Assembly (NCBI GenBank): GCA_945903615.1
Contig: CAMDOL010000083.1
Span: 1-6,289, forward strand
DNA: 6,289 nucleotides
Direction of reading: 5' to 3'
DNA from: Rickettsia typhi
GTDB taxonomy: Bacteria; Pseudomonadota; Alphaproteobacteria; Rickettsiales; UBA1997
Position 1 is the stretch's first letter. The number at the start of each line of letters is the position of its first letter. Below are positions 6,288 through 6,289 of the stretch, piece after piece. The notes beneath the pieces were generated by a model, which made no database searches, was not told the DNA's origin, and saw nothing but the letters and a program-made list of their open reading frames with translations. Position numbers and translations under genes: made by a program.

Positions 6288-6289
6288 TC

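Noticed and set aside
6225..6289. tRNA gene or type II CRISPR tracrRNA in the hairpins after bioF
   Set aside because: No acceptor-stem or T-arm pattern of a tRNA can be drawn, and there is no CRISPR repeat or cas9 in the window to support an anti-repeat.

Overview
The window is AT-rich bacterial DNA, apart from one GC-rich repeat. Its genes point to an alphaproteobacterium, most likely a Rickettsiales- or Holosporales-like host-associated lineage. Three things support this: the MtaB protein carries the RVNDIMS/IRETA stretch familiar from alphaproteobacterial MtaB, an extra Nuo/Mrp antiporter-type subunit is present outside a nuo operon, and a palindromic repeat is inserted in frame inside a coding region, as with the Rickettsia palindromic elements. 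The assignment rests on recognition by eye, not on a search.

Layout. Positions 1-253 are non-coding and mostly occupied by a long imperfect palindrome (1-151) that may continue beyond the left edge. Positions 254-5107 hold four tightly packed minus-strand genes, read from right to left: mtaB (tRNA methylthiotransferase), a remnant of a type I restriction specificity subunit (HsdS-like) carrying a 144-bp palindromic element, a 490-residue NuoN/MrpD-like membrane protein, and proA (glutamate-5-semialdehyde dehydrogenase). The first two junctions are ATGA stop/start overlaps and the third gap is 2 bp, so the four are almost certainly co-transcribed and translationally coupled. Only 28 bp separate mtaB from the divergent plus-strand gene bioF (5136-6224), and that gap contains an 11-bp tandem repeat. 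After bioF comes a short run of hairpins cut off by the right edge.

How the genes fit together. The minus-strand genes share no pathway: tRNA modification, relic restriction-modification, ion or proton translocation, and proline synthesis. This looks like the opportunistic gene packing of a reduced genome. bioF belongs to biotin synthesis, and its pathway partners are not in view.

I see no convincing new multi-gene system. The points most worth a second look are the in-frame palindromic element inside the HsdS remnant, the domain loss in that remnant, the long palindrome at the left edge, and the antiporter-like subunit that lacks several residues normally needed for proton transfer.
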